Below are positions 1-5,073 of a DNA stretch of 5,073 bases, piece by piece; the first letter of the stretch is position 1, and each line of letters begins with the position of its first letter. Both the position numbers and the translations under genes were made by a program. Below the pieces are notes generated by a model, which worked only from the letters and a program-made list of their open reading frames with translations, made no database searches and was not told the DNA's origin. Location: positions 1-5,073 of the forward strand of contig CAMOKK010000103.1 of assembly GCA_946617545.1 (NCBI GenBank), read 5' to 3'. This stretch comes from an uncultured Bacteroidales bacterium. GTDB taxonomy: Bacteria > Bacteroidota > Bacteroidia > Bacteroidales > UBA932.

Positions 1-274
1 CTTCCTTGAGGACGGTGGCGTGCAGCACAATCTCTTCCTTGGTGGTGTAGGCGTTCAGCTCCCCTCCCAGTTTGTCCAGATAGCTGGAAATGACGGAAGC
101 GCTTTTGCGCCGGGTTCCCCGAAAGAGGGTGTGCTCCACAAAATGGGCGATTCCGGCCGGGTAGGGGGCCTCGTCACGGGTGCCGGCACCGATGGTGAGG
201 GCGCAGTAGGCTACCGAGCGGCCGCTTTGGCGCACGGCGTAGCGGAGTCCTTCAGGTGTTGTTCCGGTAATCAT
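1..274 (-). CDS. M16 family zinc metallopeptidase, N-terminal part (cut by window edge)
   Basis: Only the first 91 codons are inside the window. Translating the minus strand from the ATG at 274-272 gives an open frame starting MITGTTPEGLRYAVRQ and containing HFVEH at residues 44-48. This is the inverted HxxEH zinc motif of M16 (insulinase/pitrilysin) peptidases: H44 and H48 would bind zinc and E47 would be the catalytic base. It is followed by GGELNAYTTKEE (70-81), the conserved N-A-x-T segment of the family. The third zinc ligand, a Glu about 75 residues after the motif, would lie beyond the window edge. No signal peptide is visible, so a cytoplasmic peptidase is the simplest reading; M16B proteins of this kind are usually about 400 residues. 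The ATG overlaps the TGA of the preceding gene (ATGA), which fixes the start and suggests translational coupling. Family assignment is firm; the substrate is unknown. Confidence 0.88.
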   Translation of the reverse strand, partial: MITGTTPEGLRYAVRQSGRSVAYCALTIGAGTRDEAPYPAGIAHFVEHTLFRGTRRKSASVISSYLDKLGGELNAYTTKEEIVLHATVLKE

Positions 275-1092
275 TTTCCCATGCCGGCCAGGTCGGAGGG
301 CAGGAAACCCTCTCCCCTTTTTTTCGTGATTTTTTCTTTGCCGATGCGGCAGAGGCGGTGGGTATCGGCCTCGAAAAAGAGCTTGTAGCAAAGCTGACCG
401 GCTTCCGGCAGGGCGGGGGCAATCACATAGCCCACCAGCGCGTCGGGGGTGAATTCCTGGTAGCGGTCATCGGCCTCGGAGGCGGGTACAATGTGCAGGG
501 AACGGTTTTTCGCCAGCCTGTGGAGGTCTTTTTCCTTCATGGCCGATGAAAGGTCTTCCTGCGCAACGTACACTTCCTTCCCTTTGAATTTGGTGCGCGT
601 GTTGAACCAGCCGCTCATCTGATAGGCCGTCCTTTCGGACTCCATGGCCGCCAGGGTGAAATCCTGGATGGCCTGGACGATGCCGCCCAGATAGACCAAA
701 TCCCGCGAAGAGCTTCCCAGGGCCGATGAAATGGGCAGGGTGATGACCTCATGCATGTCCGAGATGCCTTTTTGGGCCTGCGGTCCTCCCTTCACCAGGG
801 TAAGGAGCATGAGCCCTTCGCTTTCTACGGGGATAAGGAAATAGTACGCCTCGCTGGTCTTGAGCTTTTCGAACTGTTCCAGGGAGCAGAACTCGAAGGT
901 GGTGGAAGTCCAGACGTTCACCACCTCCTGCCGGAGGGCGCTGCAGAGGACTTCGTCTCCGCTCATGACCACCTTGGTCATTTTGTCCAGGAAGTCGGAA
1001 AGGCGGTATTTTCGGGTGCTCACCTGCCCCTGGGCCATCAGACTGAGGCTCATCAGGAGGGTGAGAAGTATGCTTGCTGTTCTTTTCATCAT
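271..1092 (-). CDS. Secreted protein of unknown function (273 aa), Bacteroidota type
   Basis: I do not recognise a named domain. The N-terminus is a standard Sec signal peptide: MMKR, a hydrophobic stretch at residues 5-19 rich in L, S and M, and a plausible cleavage after A20 (LSLMA-QGQ). There is no lipobox Cys, so the mature protein of about 250 residues should be periplasmic or exported. It is mixed alpha/beta in appearance, has no repeats or further membrane segment, and has four cysteines (C50, C69, C235, C248) that could pair in the periplasm. The C-terminal third contains KLFFEADTHRLCRIGKEKITKK, followed by GFLPSDLAGMGK. The start ATG at 1092 overlaps the stop of the TonB-like gene, and a second ATG follows directly (ATGATG), so the protein may begin MMK or MK. 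Its own TGA overlaps the start of the M16 peptidase. Context suggests a role linked to the envelope protein before it or the peptidase after it, but that is inference. Confidence 0.85.
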   Translation of the reverse strand: MMKRTASILLTLLMSLSLMAQGQVSTRKYRLSDFLDKMTKVVMSGDEVLCSALRQEVVNVWTSTTFEFCSLEQFEKLKTSEAYYFLIPVESEGLMLLTLVKGGPQAQKGISDMHEVITLPISSALGSSSRDLVYLGGIVQAIQDFTLAAMESERTAYQMSGWFNTRTKFKGKEVYVAQEDLSSAMKEKDLHRLAKNRSLHIVPASEADDRYQEFTPDALVGYVIAPALPEAGQLCYKLFFEADTHRLCRIGKEKITKKRGEGFLPSDLAGMGK

Positions 1093-1799
1093 TGGGCTAT
1101 GAAAGCGTATGTTATGGTTCCCATCTGCCGGGCGGGGGCCGATGTGGAAGAGGAGAACTTGGACAGGCGGGCCGCCCGTACGGCAAAGGTCCTGAGACAG
1201 CCGTCCTGCGTGGAGACCTCTCCATCCACCTTGGCGTTAATCACGTCTCCCCGGTTGTTCACCGTAATAATCACCGTCACCTCTCCGGCGCCGTAGCAGC
1301 GGTAGGCCGGGATGGGAAGCCGGGAGGCCTTTCTTCCGTCCAGGCTCCAGGAGAGGACAGAGGGGCCGCTGTAGGCTTGCGCCTGCTGTTTTTCCTGGGG
1401 CCGTTGTTCCGGCTGGGCGGTGCTGATGAAAGACTCGGGGTCTTCCTGCCGGTTCTGACCCTCCTTCAACTCGCGAGCCAGGCGCTCTGCTTCCTTGTAA
1501 AGCTCATCGGCATTGATGCCCTTGTCGTCCTTGAGGGCGCTGCGGTCCACCGTCACGTTGCGGATGGGGACACCCTGTGCCGCGGCTATAAGGCGTTCGA
1601 GCTGCTGGGCCGTAGCCTCCTCGAATTGTTGCCGGGCCTCTTCCCGCTCCTTCTCTTCCTGCTGGGTAAAGTCCAGCACAAAGCTGTTTTCCCGCTTGAG
1701 TTCCTGGCCTATCCGGGCTGCGAGCAGTACAATAATCACCGCGAGATGAACACTCACGGTGATATACAGGCCTGCTTTCTGGTCCGGGGTCAGTTTCAT
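1089..1799 (-). CDS. TonB/TolA-like inner-membrane energy-transducer family protein (236 aa)
   Basis: The protein has the three-part build of TonB/TolA proteins. A short cytoplasmic N-terminus (MKLTPDQK) precedes one membrane segment at about residues 10-30 (LYITVSVHLAVIIVLLAARI). A charged Glu/Gln/Arg-rich helical stretch, probably coiled coil, covers about 44-115, and a Gln/Pro-rich linker about 118-142. The C-terminal domain at about 160-236 has the TonB-type pattern EVTVIITVNNRGDVINAKV and then A..AA...F, ending MGTITYAFIAQ. Family members span the periplasm and pass proton-motive energy from ExbB/ExbD to outer-membrane partners. The spacer is TolA-like rather than the Pro/Lys-rich spacer of classical TonB, and two cysteines (C168 and C201) in the C-terminal domain could form a disulfide. 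The ATG at 1799 overlaps the udk stop and its TGA overlaps the next start. Family-level call is strong. Whether it works as TonB, TolA or an envelope-assembly protein cannot be told here. Confidence 0.82.
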   Translation of the reverse strand: MKLTPDQKAGLYITVSVHLAVIIVLLAARIGQELKRENSFVLDFTQQEEKEREEARQQFEEATAQQLERLIAAAQGVPIRNVTVDRSALKDDKGINADELYKEAERLARELKEGQNRQEDPESFISTAQPEQRPQEKQQAQAYSGPSVLSWSLDGRKASRLPIPAYRCYGAGEVTVIITVNNRGDVINAKVDGEVSTQDGCLRTFAVRAARLSKFSSSTSAPARQMGTITYAFIAQ

Positions 1800-2431
1800 T
1801 TCTTGCGCTTGCTTTTCTTCTTCCGGCTCAGGGCTTTTTCTACCGTATTGGTAATAATGTCAATGGCAACCTTGTTGTGACCGCCCTGCGGGACGATGAC
1901 GTCGGCATACCGTTTGGACGGCTCGATGAACTGCAGGTGCATGGGTTTTACCGTGTCGCAGTAGTGCTCGATGGCCGTTTCTATAGTGCGTCCGCGCTCC
2001 GCGATGTCCCGTACGATGATGCGCATCAGGCGGTCGTCGTCATCGGCATCCACAAAAATCTTGATGTTCATCTGGTCCCTGAGTTCCTTGCAGGTGAAGA
2101 TGAGGATGCCTTCCACGATGATGACCTCGTCCGGCTCTACCGTTACGGTTTCCGTGGTGGAACGGGAGCAGGTGATGTAGGAGTATACCGGCTGCTCGAT
2201 GGTTTTTCCGCTCTTGAGCTCCCGTACCTGCTGGCACATCAGTTTCCAGTCTATGGCGTCGGGGTGGTCAAAGTTGATGTTCTTGCGTTCTTCCTCGGGA
2301 ACGTGGCTGGAGTCTTTGTAGTAGGAATCCTGGGGAATCACCACCACTCTGCCTTGCAGCTGGTTTACGATGGCTTTGACCACGGTGGTCTTTCCGGAGC
2401 CGGAACCTCCGGCAATGCCGATAACTAACAT
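1796..2431 (-). CDS. udk: Uridine kinase (uridine/cytidine salvage)
   Basis: This cytoplasmic enzyme phosphorylates uridine and cytidine to UMP and CMP in pyrimidine salvage. The P-loop is at residues 8-16 (GGSGSGKTT). Other family marks are QDSYYKD (34-40), which carries the conserved Asp of the nucleoside site, NFDHPDAID (53-61), VEGIL (106-110), RDIAERGR (141-148) and KPMHLQFIEPSKRYAD (162-177). The length of 211 residues matches the usual 205-215. The canonical PVYDY segment reads PVYSY here (81-85), which I believe is normal for Bacteroidales enzymes. The C-terminus is a basic tail, RKKKSKRKK (203-211), whose last bases overlap the ATG of the TonB-like gene. The start at 2431 lies 12 bp after the asnS stop with no Shine-Dalgarno sequence, as is usual in Bacteroidota. 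It is probably co-transcribed with asnS. Function is confident. Confidence 0.95.
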   Translation of the reverse strand: MLVIGIAGGSGSGKTTVVKAIVNQLQGRVVVIPQDSYYKDSSHVPEEERKNINFDHPDAIDWKLMCQQVRELKSGKTIEQPVYSYITCSRSTTETVTVEPDEVIIVEGILIFTCKELRDQMNIKIFVDADDDDRLMRIIVRDIAERGRTIETAIEHYCDTVKPMHLQFIEPSKRYADVIVPQGGHNKVAIDIITNTVEKALSRKKKSKRKK

Positions 2432-2443
2432 GGATATAGAGGT

Positions 2444-3847
2444 TTAAAATTCAGCGTTTTTGGGCGTTCTCGGGAACGGGATGACGTCACGGATGTTGGC
2501 CATGCCGGTCACGAACAGGAGCAGGCGCTCGAAGCCCAGGCCGAAACCGCTGTGCGGAACGGAGCCGTAACGGCGGGTGTCAATGTACCATTCCAGGTTT
2601 TTGCGGGACATGCCCAGCTCGTCAATTCTGGCTTCCAGCTTCTCCAGGGATGCCTCACGCTCGCTTCCGCCGATGATTTCTCCAATCTTGGGGAAGAGCA
2701 CGTCCATGCCGCGGACGGTACGGCCGTCCTCGTTCTGCTTCATGTAGAAGGCCTTGATGTCCTTGGGGAAATCTATGAGGATGACGGGCTTGCAGAAGTG
2801 CTTTTCTACCAGGTAACGCTCATGCTCGCTCTGGAAGTCCGTTCCCCAGTGTACGGGATATTCGAACTTGACGCCGTCGGCGACGGCTTTCTCCAGAATC
2901 TCCACGGCTTCGGTGTACGTGACGCGCTGGAAGGCGATGCCCAGCACGCTTCTCATTCTCTCGATGAGGCCGTTGTCGTATTTGTCATTAAGGAACTGGA
3001 GATCTTCCATGCAGTGGTCCAGAGCCCACTGAACCAGGAATTTCACGAATTCCTCGGCCAGCTCCATGTTGTCGTTGAGGTCGTAGAAGGCCATTTCGGG
3101 CTCTATCATCCAGAACTCCGCCAAGTGACGCGGGGTGTTGGAGTTTTCTGCCCGGAAGGTGGGGCCGAAGGTGTAGATTTCACCTACCGCCGTGGCGCCC
3201 AGTTCGCCTTCCAGCTGTCCGGAAACGGTGAGGGATGTTTTTTTGCCGAAGAAGTCTTTGCTGAAGTCTACGTTTCCCTTCTTGTCTAAGGGGATGTTCT
3301 TCAGGTCCAGGGTGGTTACCTGGAACATGTCTCCGGCGCCCTCGGCATCGCTTTCCGTGATGAGGGGAGTATGGAGATAGACGAAGCCCTTCTGGTTGAA
3401 AAAGCTGTGGATGGCGAAGGCCATCTGGTTGCGGATTCTCAGGATGGCGCCGAAGGTGTTGGTTCTCAGGCGCATGTGGGCCACGCTGCGGAGGTATTCC
3501 AGGGTGGTGTCCTTTTTCTGGAGCGGGAAGCGCATAGGGTCGCACTCTCCCAGTACCTGGATGTCCGTAGCCTGGATTTCAACGGCCTGGCCGCTGCCCA
3601 TGGATTCTACCAGTTTTCCCCGGACGGCCAGGGAGGCGCCCGTGGTTATCTTCTTGAATAGCTCTTCGTCGAAGATTTCCGTATTGGCTACTATCTGAAT
3701 ATTGGCAATGGTGGAGCCGTCGTTGAGGGCGATGAACTTTACCTGTTTGTTGCCTCTTTTTGTGCGGACCCAGCCTTTGGCCAAGACCTCAATGCCCGGC
3801 TTTTCGCAGAGGAGAGCCTTGATTTTGGTTCTTTTTAGAGTTTCCAT
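2444..3847 (-). CDS. asnS: Asparaginyl-tRNA synthetase (class II)
   Basis: This enzyme charges tRNA-Asn with asparagine using ATP in the cytoplasm. Residues about 20-105 form the N-terminal OB-fold anticodon-binding domain ([21 protein letters not shown] at 25-45). The class II core follows: [21 protein letters not shown] at 157-177, motif 2 at 228-246 ([18 protein letters not shown]), and motif 3 at 434-443 ([10 protein letters not shown]). The RHLAEFW form with its neighbouring residues distinguishes AsnRS from AspRS. The length from METLKRTK is 467 residues, typical of Bacteroidales AsnRS. An in-frame ATG at 3892 would add 15 residues ([15 protein letters not shown]), but that stretch contains the -7 promoter box and probable transcription start, so the ATG at 3847 is chosen. 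The stop is 12 bp before udk. The gene heads an apparent operon with udk and three envelope/peptidase genes. Confidence 0.96.
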   Translation of the reverse strand: METLKRTKIKALLCEKPGIEVLAKGWVRTKRGNKQVKFIALNDGSTIANIQIVANTEIFDEELFKKITTGASLAVRGKLVESMGSGQAVEIQATDIQVLGECDPMRFPLQKKDTTLEYLRSVAHMRLRTNTFGAILRIRNQMAFAIHSFFNQKGFVYLHTPLITESDAEGAGDMFQVTTLDLKNIPLDKKGNVDFSKDFFGKKTSLTVSGQLEGELGATAVGEIYTFGPTFRAENSNTPRHLAEFWMIEPEMAFYDLNDNMELAEEFVKFLVQWALDHCMEDLQFLNDKYDNGLIERMRSVLGIAFQRVTYTEAVEILEKAVADGVKFEYPVHWGTDFQSEHERYLVEKHFCKPVILIDFPKDIKAFYMKQNEDGRTVRGMDVLFPKIGEIIGGSEREASLEKLEARIDELGMSRKNLEWYIDTRRYGSVPHSGFGLGFERLLLFVTGMANIRDVIPFPRTPKNAEF

Positions 3848-4346
3848 AGAATGCTTTGCTACTATCTTGCAAAGATAACATTTCTTTGCCAATTCGACAA
3901 CCTTTCTTGGGCAGGAGTGCCAGGTACTCGTCTTTTCTGGGCGGATGTTTCCAAATAATCCGCTGACGCAGCCGGGTGCGGATCACGCTTACGGAATTCT
4001 TGCAGGAAACGCCGATGAGTCGGAAGGTGATGTCATTGTTGAATCCTACGGCCGAGTAGCTGAAGACCAGAAGTTCCTCTATTCGGATGGTGGGGAAGTC
4101 TTCCTTGAGCGAGGTGATGAGGCCGCCGGTCTTGGCATCCACCAGATTCTGGAGGAGTCCGGTGCCTTGCGGCCCTCCCAGGATAATCCGAAGCAGTTCC
4201 GTCATCTTCTCTTCCCGGTTTTCCACATTCTGGTAATGCAGGTCTTTCACATTAATCCATTCCGTGAGCCAGATGTTCAAAAACAGCAGCTGGTCATGCA
4301 AATCTTCCCTTATTTCAAAGAGCCTTTTTTCCTCGTCCTTTCTCAT
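3789..4346 (-). CDS. Short regulator-like protein with helix-turn-helix-type C-terminus; 3' end doubtful
   Basis: The start is set at the ATG at 4346 ([10 protein letters not shown]), about 20 nt from the predicted transcription start; an upstream in-frame TTG at 4358 lies in a palindrome and is less likely. Residues 1-55 look helical and charged ([11 protein letters not shown] and [11 protein letters not shown]). Residues about 72-130 ([30 protein letters not shown], then [13 protein letters not shown]) resemble the C-terminal output region of Bacteroidota TPR/coiled-coil regulators, where a LuxR-like helix-turn-helix is followed by a short end like KDEYLALLP. No TPR, membrane or sensor domain is present. 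Homologues, as I recall them, end about where LALLPKK (142-148) lies. The remaining 37 residues are read through the asnS promoter and 59 bp into asnS in another frame, so the natural stop may have been lost. It could be a real short regulator, a decayed remnant, or a gene with a shifted end. DNA binding is inferred only. Confidence 0.55.
   Translation of the reverse strand: MRKDEEKRLFEIREDLHDQLLFLNIWLTEWINVKDLHYQNVENREEKMTELLRIILGGPQGTGLLQNLVDAKTGGLITSLKEDFPTIRIEELLVFSYSAVGFNNDITFRLIGVSCKNSVSVIRTRLRQRIIWKHPPRKDEYLALLPKKGCRIGKEMLSLQDSSKAFYGNSKKNQNQGSPLRKAGH
3863..3877. repeat. Palindrome TATCTT-GCA-AAGATA over asnS transcription start
   Basis: This is a perfect 6-bp inverted repeat with a 3-bp centre. 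It covers the whole -7 box and the predicted start site of the asnS promoter. It could be an operator, or it may reflect the promoter box sequence by chance; half of it is the -7 consensus itself, which lowers its weight. Confidence 0.45.
3870..3901 (-). promoter_or_regulatory. Bacteroidota-type promoter for asnS operon
   Basis: On the minus strand the -7 box TATCTTTG (3877-3870) matches TAnnTTTG exactly. The -33 box is GTTG (3901-3898), three of four matching TTTG, with a 20-nt spacer. Transcription would begin near 3863-3866, giving a leader of about 16-19 nt before the ATG at 3847. The promoter lies inside the 3' part of the preceding short frame. A 6+3+6 palindrome overlaps the -7 box and start site. 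Confidence 0.75.
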
Positions 4347-4351
4347 AAAAT

Positions 4352-4388
4352 CTGTCAATTTAAATTGGGACGCAAAAATAATTGACAG
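4352..4388. promoter_or_regulatory. Nested inverted repeats around promoter, candidate operator
   Basis: CTGTCAATT (4352-4360) and AATTGACAG (4380-4388) are a perfect 9-bp inverted repeat with a 19-bp spacer. The right half of the first arm also belongs to a perfect 12-bp palindrome, CAATTTAAATTG (4356-4367). One arm abuts the -7 box and the other lies between the predicted transcription start and the ATG of the short regulator-like gene. That is a good position for a repressor site. The inner palindrome is AT-rich and partly expected by chance; the 9-bp arms carry more weight. Binding is inferred. Confidence 0.45.
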
Positions 4389-4404
4389 CCAAAGGATTAA
4401 GAAA
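4373..4404 (-). promoter_or_regulatory. Bacteroidota-type promoter for the short regulator-like gene
   Basis: On the minus strand TATTTTTG (4380-4373) matches the TAnnTTTG -7 box. TTTC (4404-4401) sits at the -33 position with a 20-nt spacer, the same spacing as the asnS promoter. Transcription would start near 4366-4369, about 20 nt before the ATG at 4346. This supports the gene being natively short at its N-terminus rather than the tail of a larger gene. Confidence 0.6.
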
Positions 4405-4535
4405 AAAATACCAGAGAAATAAATTTCAAGTCAAGTAGCTGGATAACAGGCGTTTAGGCCGATTTTTGAAAAGCGCGTCCGGGCAGAATCGGCCCTTGGG
4501 GTATCTTGGCGCTGTTTTCGGGTGAAATTTTTTTA
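4381..4535. other. Gene-free intergenic stretch
   Basis: Between the exbD terminator and the promoter of the short regulator-like gene there is no credible open frame, tRNA or rRNA. The part near 4400-4440 is AT-rich. The part near 4450-4520 is clearly more GC-rich and carries the GGCCGATT/AATCGGCC inverted repeat. I see no known riboswitch in it. Confidence 0.5.
4457..4494. repeat. 8-bp perfect inverted repeat, GGCCGATT ... AATCGGCC
   Basis: The arms are at 4457-4464 and 4487-4494 with a 22-base loop containing a GC-rich segment (GCGCGTCCGGGC). Neither strand has a T-run after the stem, so it does not look like an intrinsic terminator. It could be a dispersed intergenic repeat, a protein site or a structured RNA. 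Confidence 0.45.
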
Positions 4536-4538
4536 ATG

Positions 4539-4570
4539 AAAAAGAGCAGCCCCTCAAGGAACTGCTCTTT
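4539..4570 (-). terminator. Intrinsic terminator after exbD
   Basis: Read on the minus strand, AAAGAGCAG (4570-4562) and CTGCTCTTT (4549-4541) form a perfect 9-bp stem around a 12-nt loop. The stem leads into a five-T run (4543-4539). It begins 24 nt after the exbD TAA. The plus strand lacks a T-run beyond the arm's own TTT, so it should act mainly on minus-strand transcripts. Confidence 0.85.
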
Positions 4571-4594
4571 CACAAAGTTTATTTCGATGTCAGA

Positions 4595-5068
4595 TTAGTC
4601 CTGCGCAGGTTTTCTGGCAGCATACATAATCTTAAGGGCGGAGCAGCGACGCAGCTCCTGCTTGACATCGGAAACGATACCCATGCGGACGTCCTGGTCT
4701 ACGCGGAGGTTTACGGTCATCAGGGACCGCTCGGCCTCGGACATGGCGTCACGCTCGGCAGCGATGAAGTCGCGGATGTCGGCTACGCTCTTGAAAGAAT
4801 CGTTGAGCTGGATACGGGCATCAGTACCGAATTTAGCCTGATACTGGAGAGTAGGGCTACCGATATTGATGTTGGCGCTGAGGTCCTTGCGCTCCAGTTT
4901 GGCAACCTCGGATGCGACGGGCATGGTCACTTTGACCTTCTGCTCGGTTTCACGCATCTGGGTGGTCACCATGAAGAAGAACAGGAGCATGAACACGATA
5001 TCGGACAGGGAGTTGGATGATGCCTGCGGGACTTCCTTCTTATTGCTGGAACTTCCAAATTTTGACAT
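4595..5068 (-). CDS. exbD: ExbD/TolR-family biopolymer transport protein (157 aa)
   Basis: ExbD is an inner-membrane part of the ExbB-ExbD proton-driven motor that energises TonB. The protein has a short cytoplasmic N-terminus with Ser/Asn/Lys (1-19) and a single membrane helix at about 21-38 (LSDIVFMLLFFFMVTTQM). The helix carries an acidic residue, D23, matching the essential membrane Asp of ExbD (Asp25 in E. coli). The periplasmic domain at 40-157 contains INIG (67-70), RIQLND (85-90), and a C-terminal part with LRVDQDVRMGIVSDVKQELR (121-140). This is the form of the shorter ExbD in Bacteroidota exbB-exbD-exbD clusters. The gene is complete, with ATG at 5068 only five bases from the window edge, so its promoter and partners must lie outside. 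A strong terminator follows, marking it as the last gene of its transcription unit. Confidence 0.93.
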   Translation of the reverse strand: MSKFGSSSNKKEVPQASSNSLSDIVFMLLFFFMVTTQMRETEQKVKVTMPVASEVAKLERKDLSANINIGSPTLQYQAKFGTDARIQLNDSFKSVADIRDFIAAERDAMSEAERSLMTVNLRVDQDVRMGIVSDVKQELRRCSALKIMYAARKPAQD

Positions 5069-5073
5069 AATGC

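Noticed and set aside
751..1296. Plus-strand open frame spanning the junction of the secreted unknown and the TonB-like gene
   Set aside because: It crosses two genes on the opposite strand and shows no domain, promoter or plausible protein character.
1074..1880. Long plus-strand open frame (268 aa) opposite the TonB-like gene
   Set aside because: It is antisense to a convincing gene with domain structure, has low-complexity Leu/Gly/Arg-rich composition and no recognisable motif; it reflects the base composition of the coding strand.
2552..3289. Plus-strand open frame (245 aa) opposite asnS
   Set aside because: It lies wholly within the antisense of the AsnRS core, which has all class II motifs; no independent evidence.
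3180..3545. Minus-strand alternative frame inside asnS (121 aa)
   Set aside because: It overlaps motif-bearing asnS codons and is rich in Pro, Arg, His and Gly, typical of an out-of-frame reading.
3859..3905. Simple frameshift restoring a stop for the short regulator-like gene
   Set aside because: One other frame has TAG-TAG at 3864-3859, but moving to it still gives about 13 unrelated residues after LALLPKK, so no single shift clearly restores an expected end.
4344..4358. TTG start four codons upstream of the ATG for the short regulator-like gene
   Set aside because: It lies within the palindrome and only about 9 nt from the predicted transcription start; the ATG at 4346 is a better codon and position.
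4457..4494. Second terminator in the intergenic gap
   Set aside because: The stem is long-looped and no T-run follows on either strand; the exbD terminator at 4539-4570 already ends that unit.
1..5073. Mobile element, CRISPR array, tRNA or rRNA
   Set aside because: No transposase, integrase, regularly spaced repeats, cloverleaf or ribosomal RNA sequence was seen; gene content and strand layout are those of core chromosome.

Overview
The window looks like a chromosomal core-genome segment from a member of the Bacteroidota, most likely Bacteroidales. Three things support this. The protein sequences resemble Bacteroidales versions of AsnRS, uridine kinase, ExbD and a TonB/TolA-like protein. Two intergenic promoters fit the Bacteroidota consensus (TTTG-like box, 20 nt, TAnnTTTG). 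Clear Shine-Dalgarno sequences are absent before the starts. Genus cannot be fixed from the sequence alone.

All recognisable genes lie on the minus strand, so transcription runs from the high-coordinate end to the low. First comes a complete exbD gene (4595-5068), probably the last gene of an exbB/exbD cluster beginning outside the window; it is closed by a good intrinsic terminator (4539-4570). A gene-free gap of about 250 bp follows, holding an unexplained 8-bp inverted repeat (4457-4494) and a promoter nested in palindromic DNA. That promoter drives a short gene (3789-4346) resembling the C-terminal helix-turn-helix-like output end of Bacteroidota regulators, but without any sensor part. 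Its reading frame runs through the next promoter and 59 bp into the next gene.

From the second promoter (3870-3901) starts an apparent five-gene operon: asnS (asparaginyl-tRNA synthetase), udk (uridine kinase, 12-bp gap), a TonB/TolA-like inner-membrane protein, an unrecognised secreted protein, and an M16 zinc peptidase cut by the window edge. The last three junctions are all 4-bp ATGA start/stop overlaps, so translation of these four genes is probably coupled. The operon thus mixes two cytoplasmic housekeeping enzymes with two envelope proteins and a peptidase.

Most of the window is ordinary core genome. The parts worth a second look are the short regulator-like gene with its palindromic promoter, the palindrome over the asnS start site, the unrecognised secreted protein coupled to the TonB-like protein and the M16 peptidase, and the intergenic inverted repeat. 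No mobile element, CRISPR array, tRNA or rRNA was seen.
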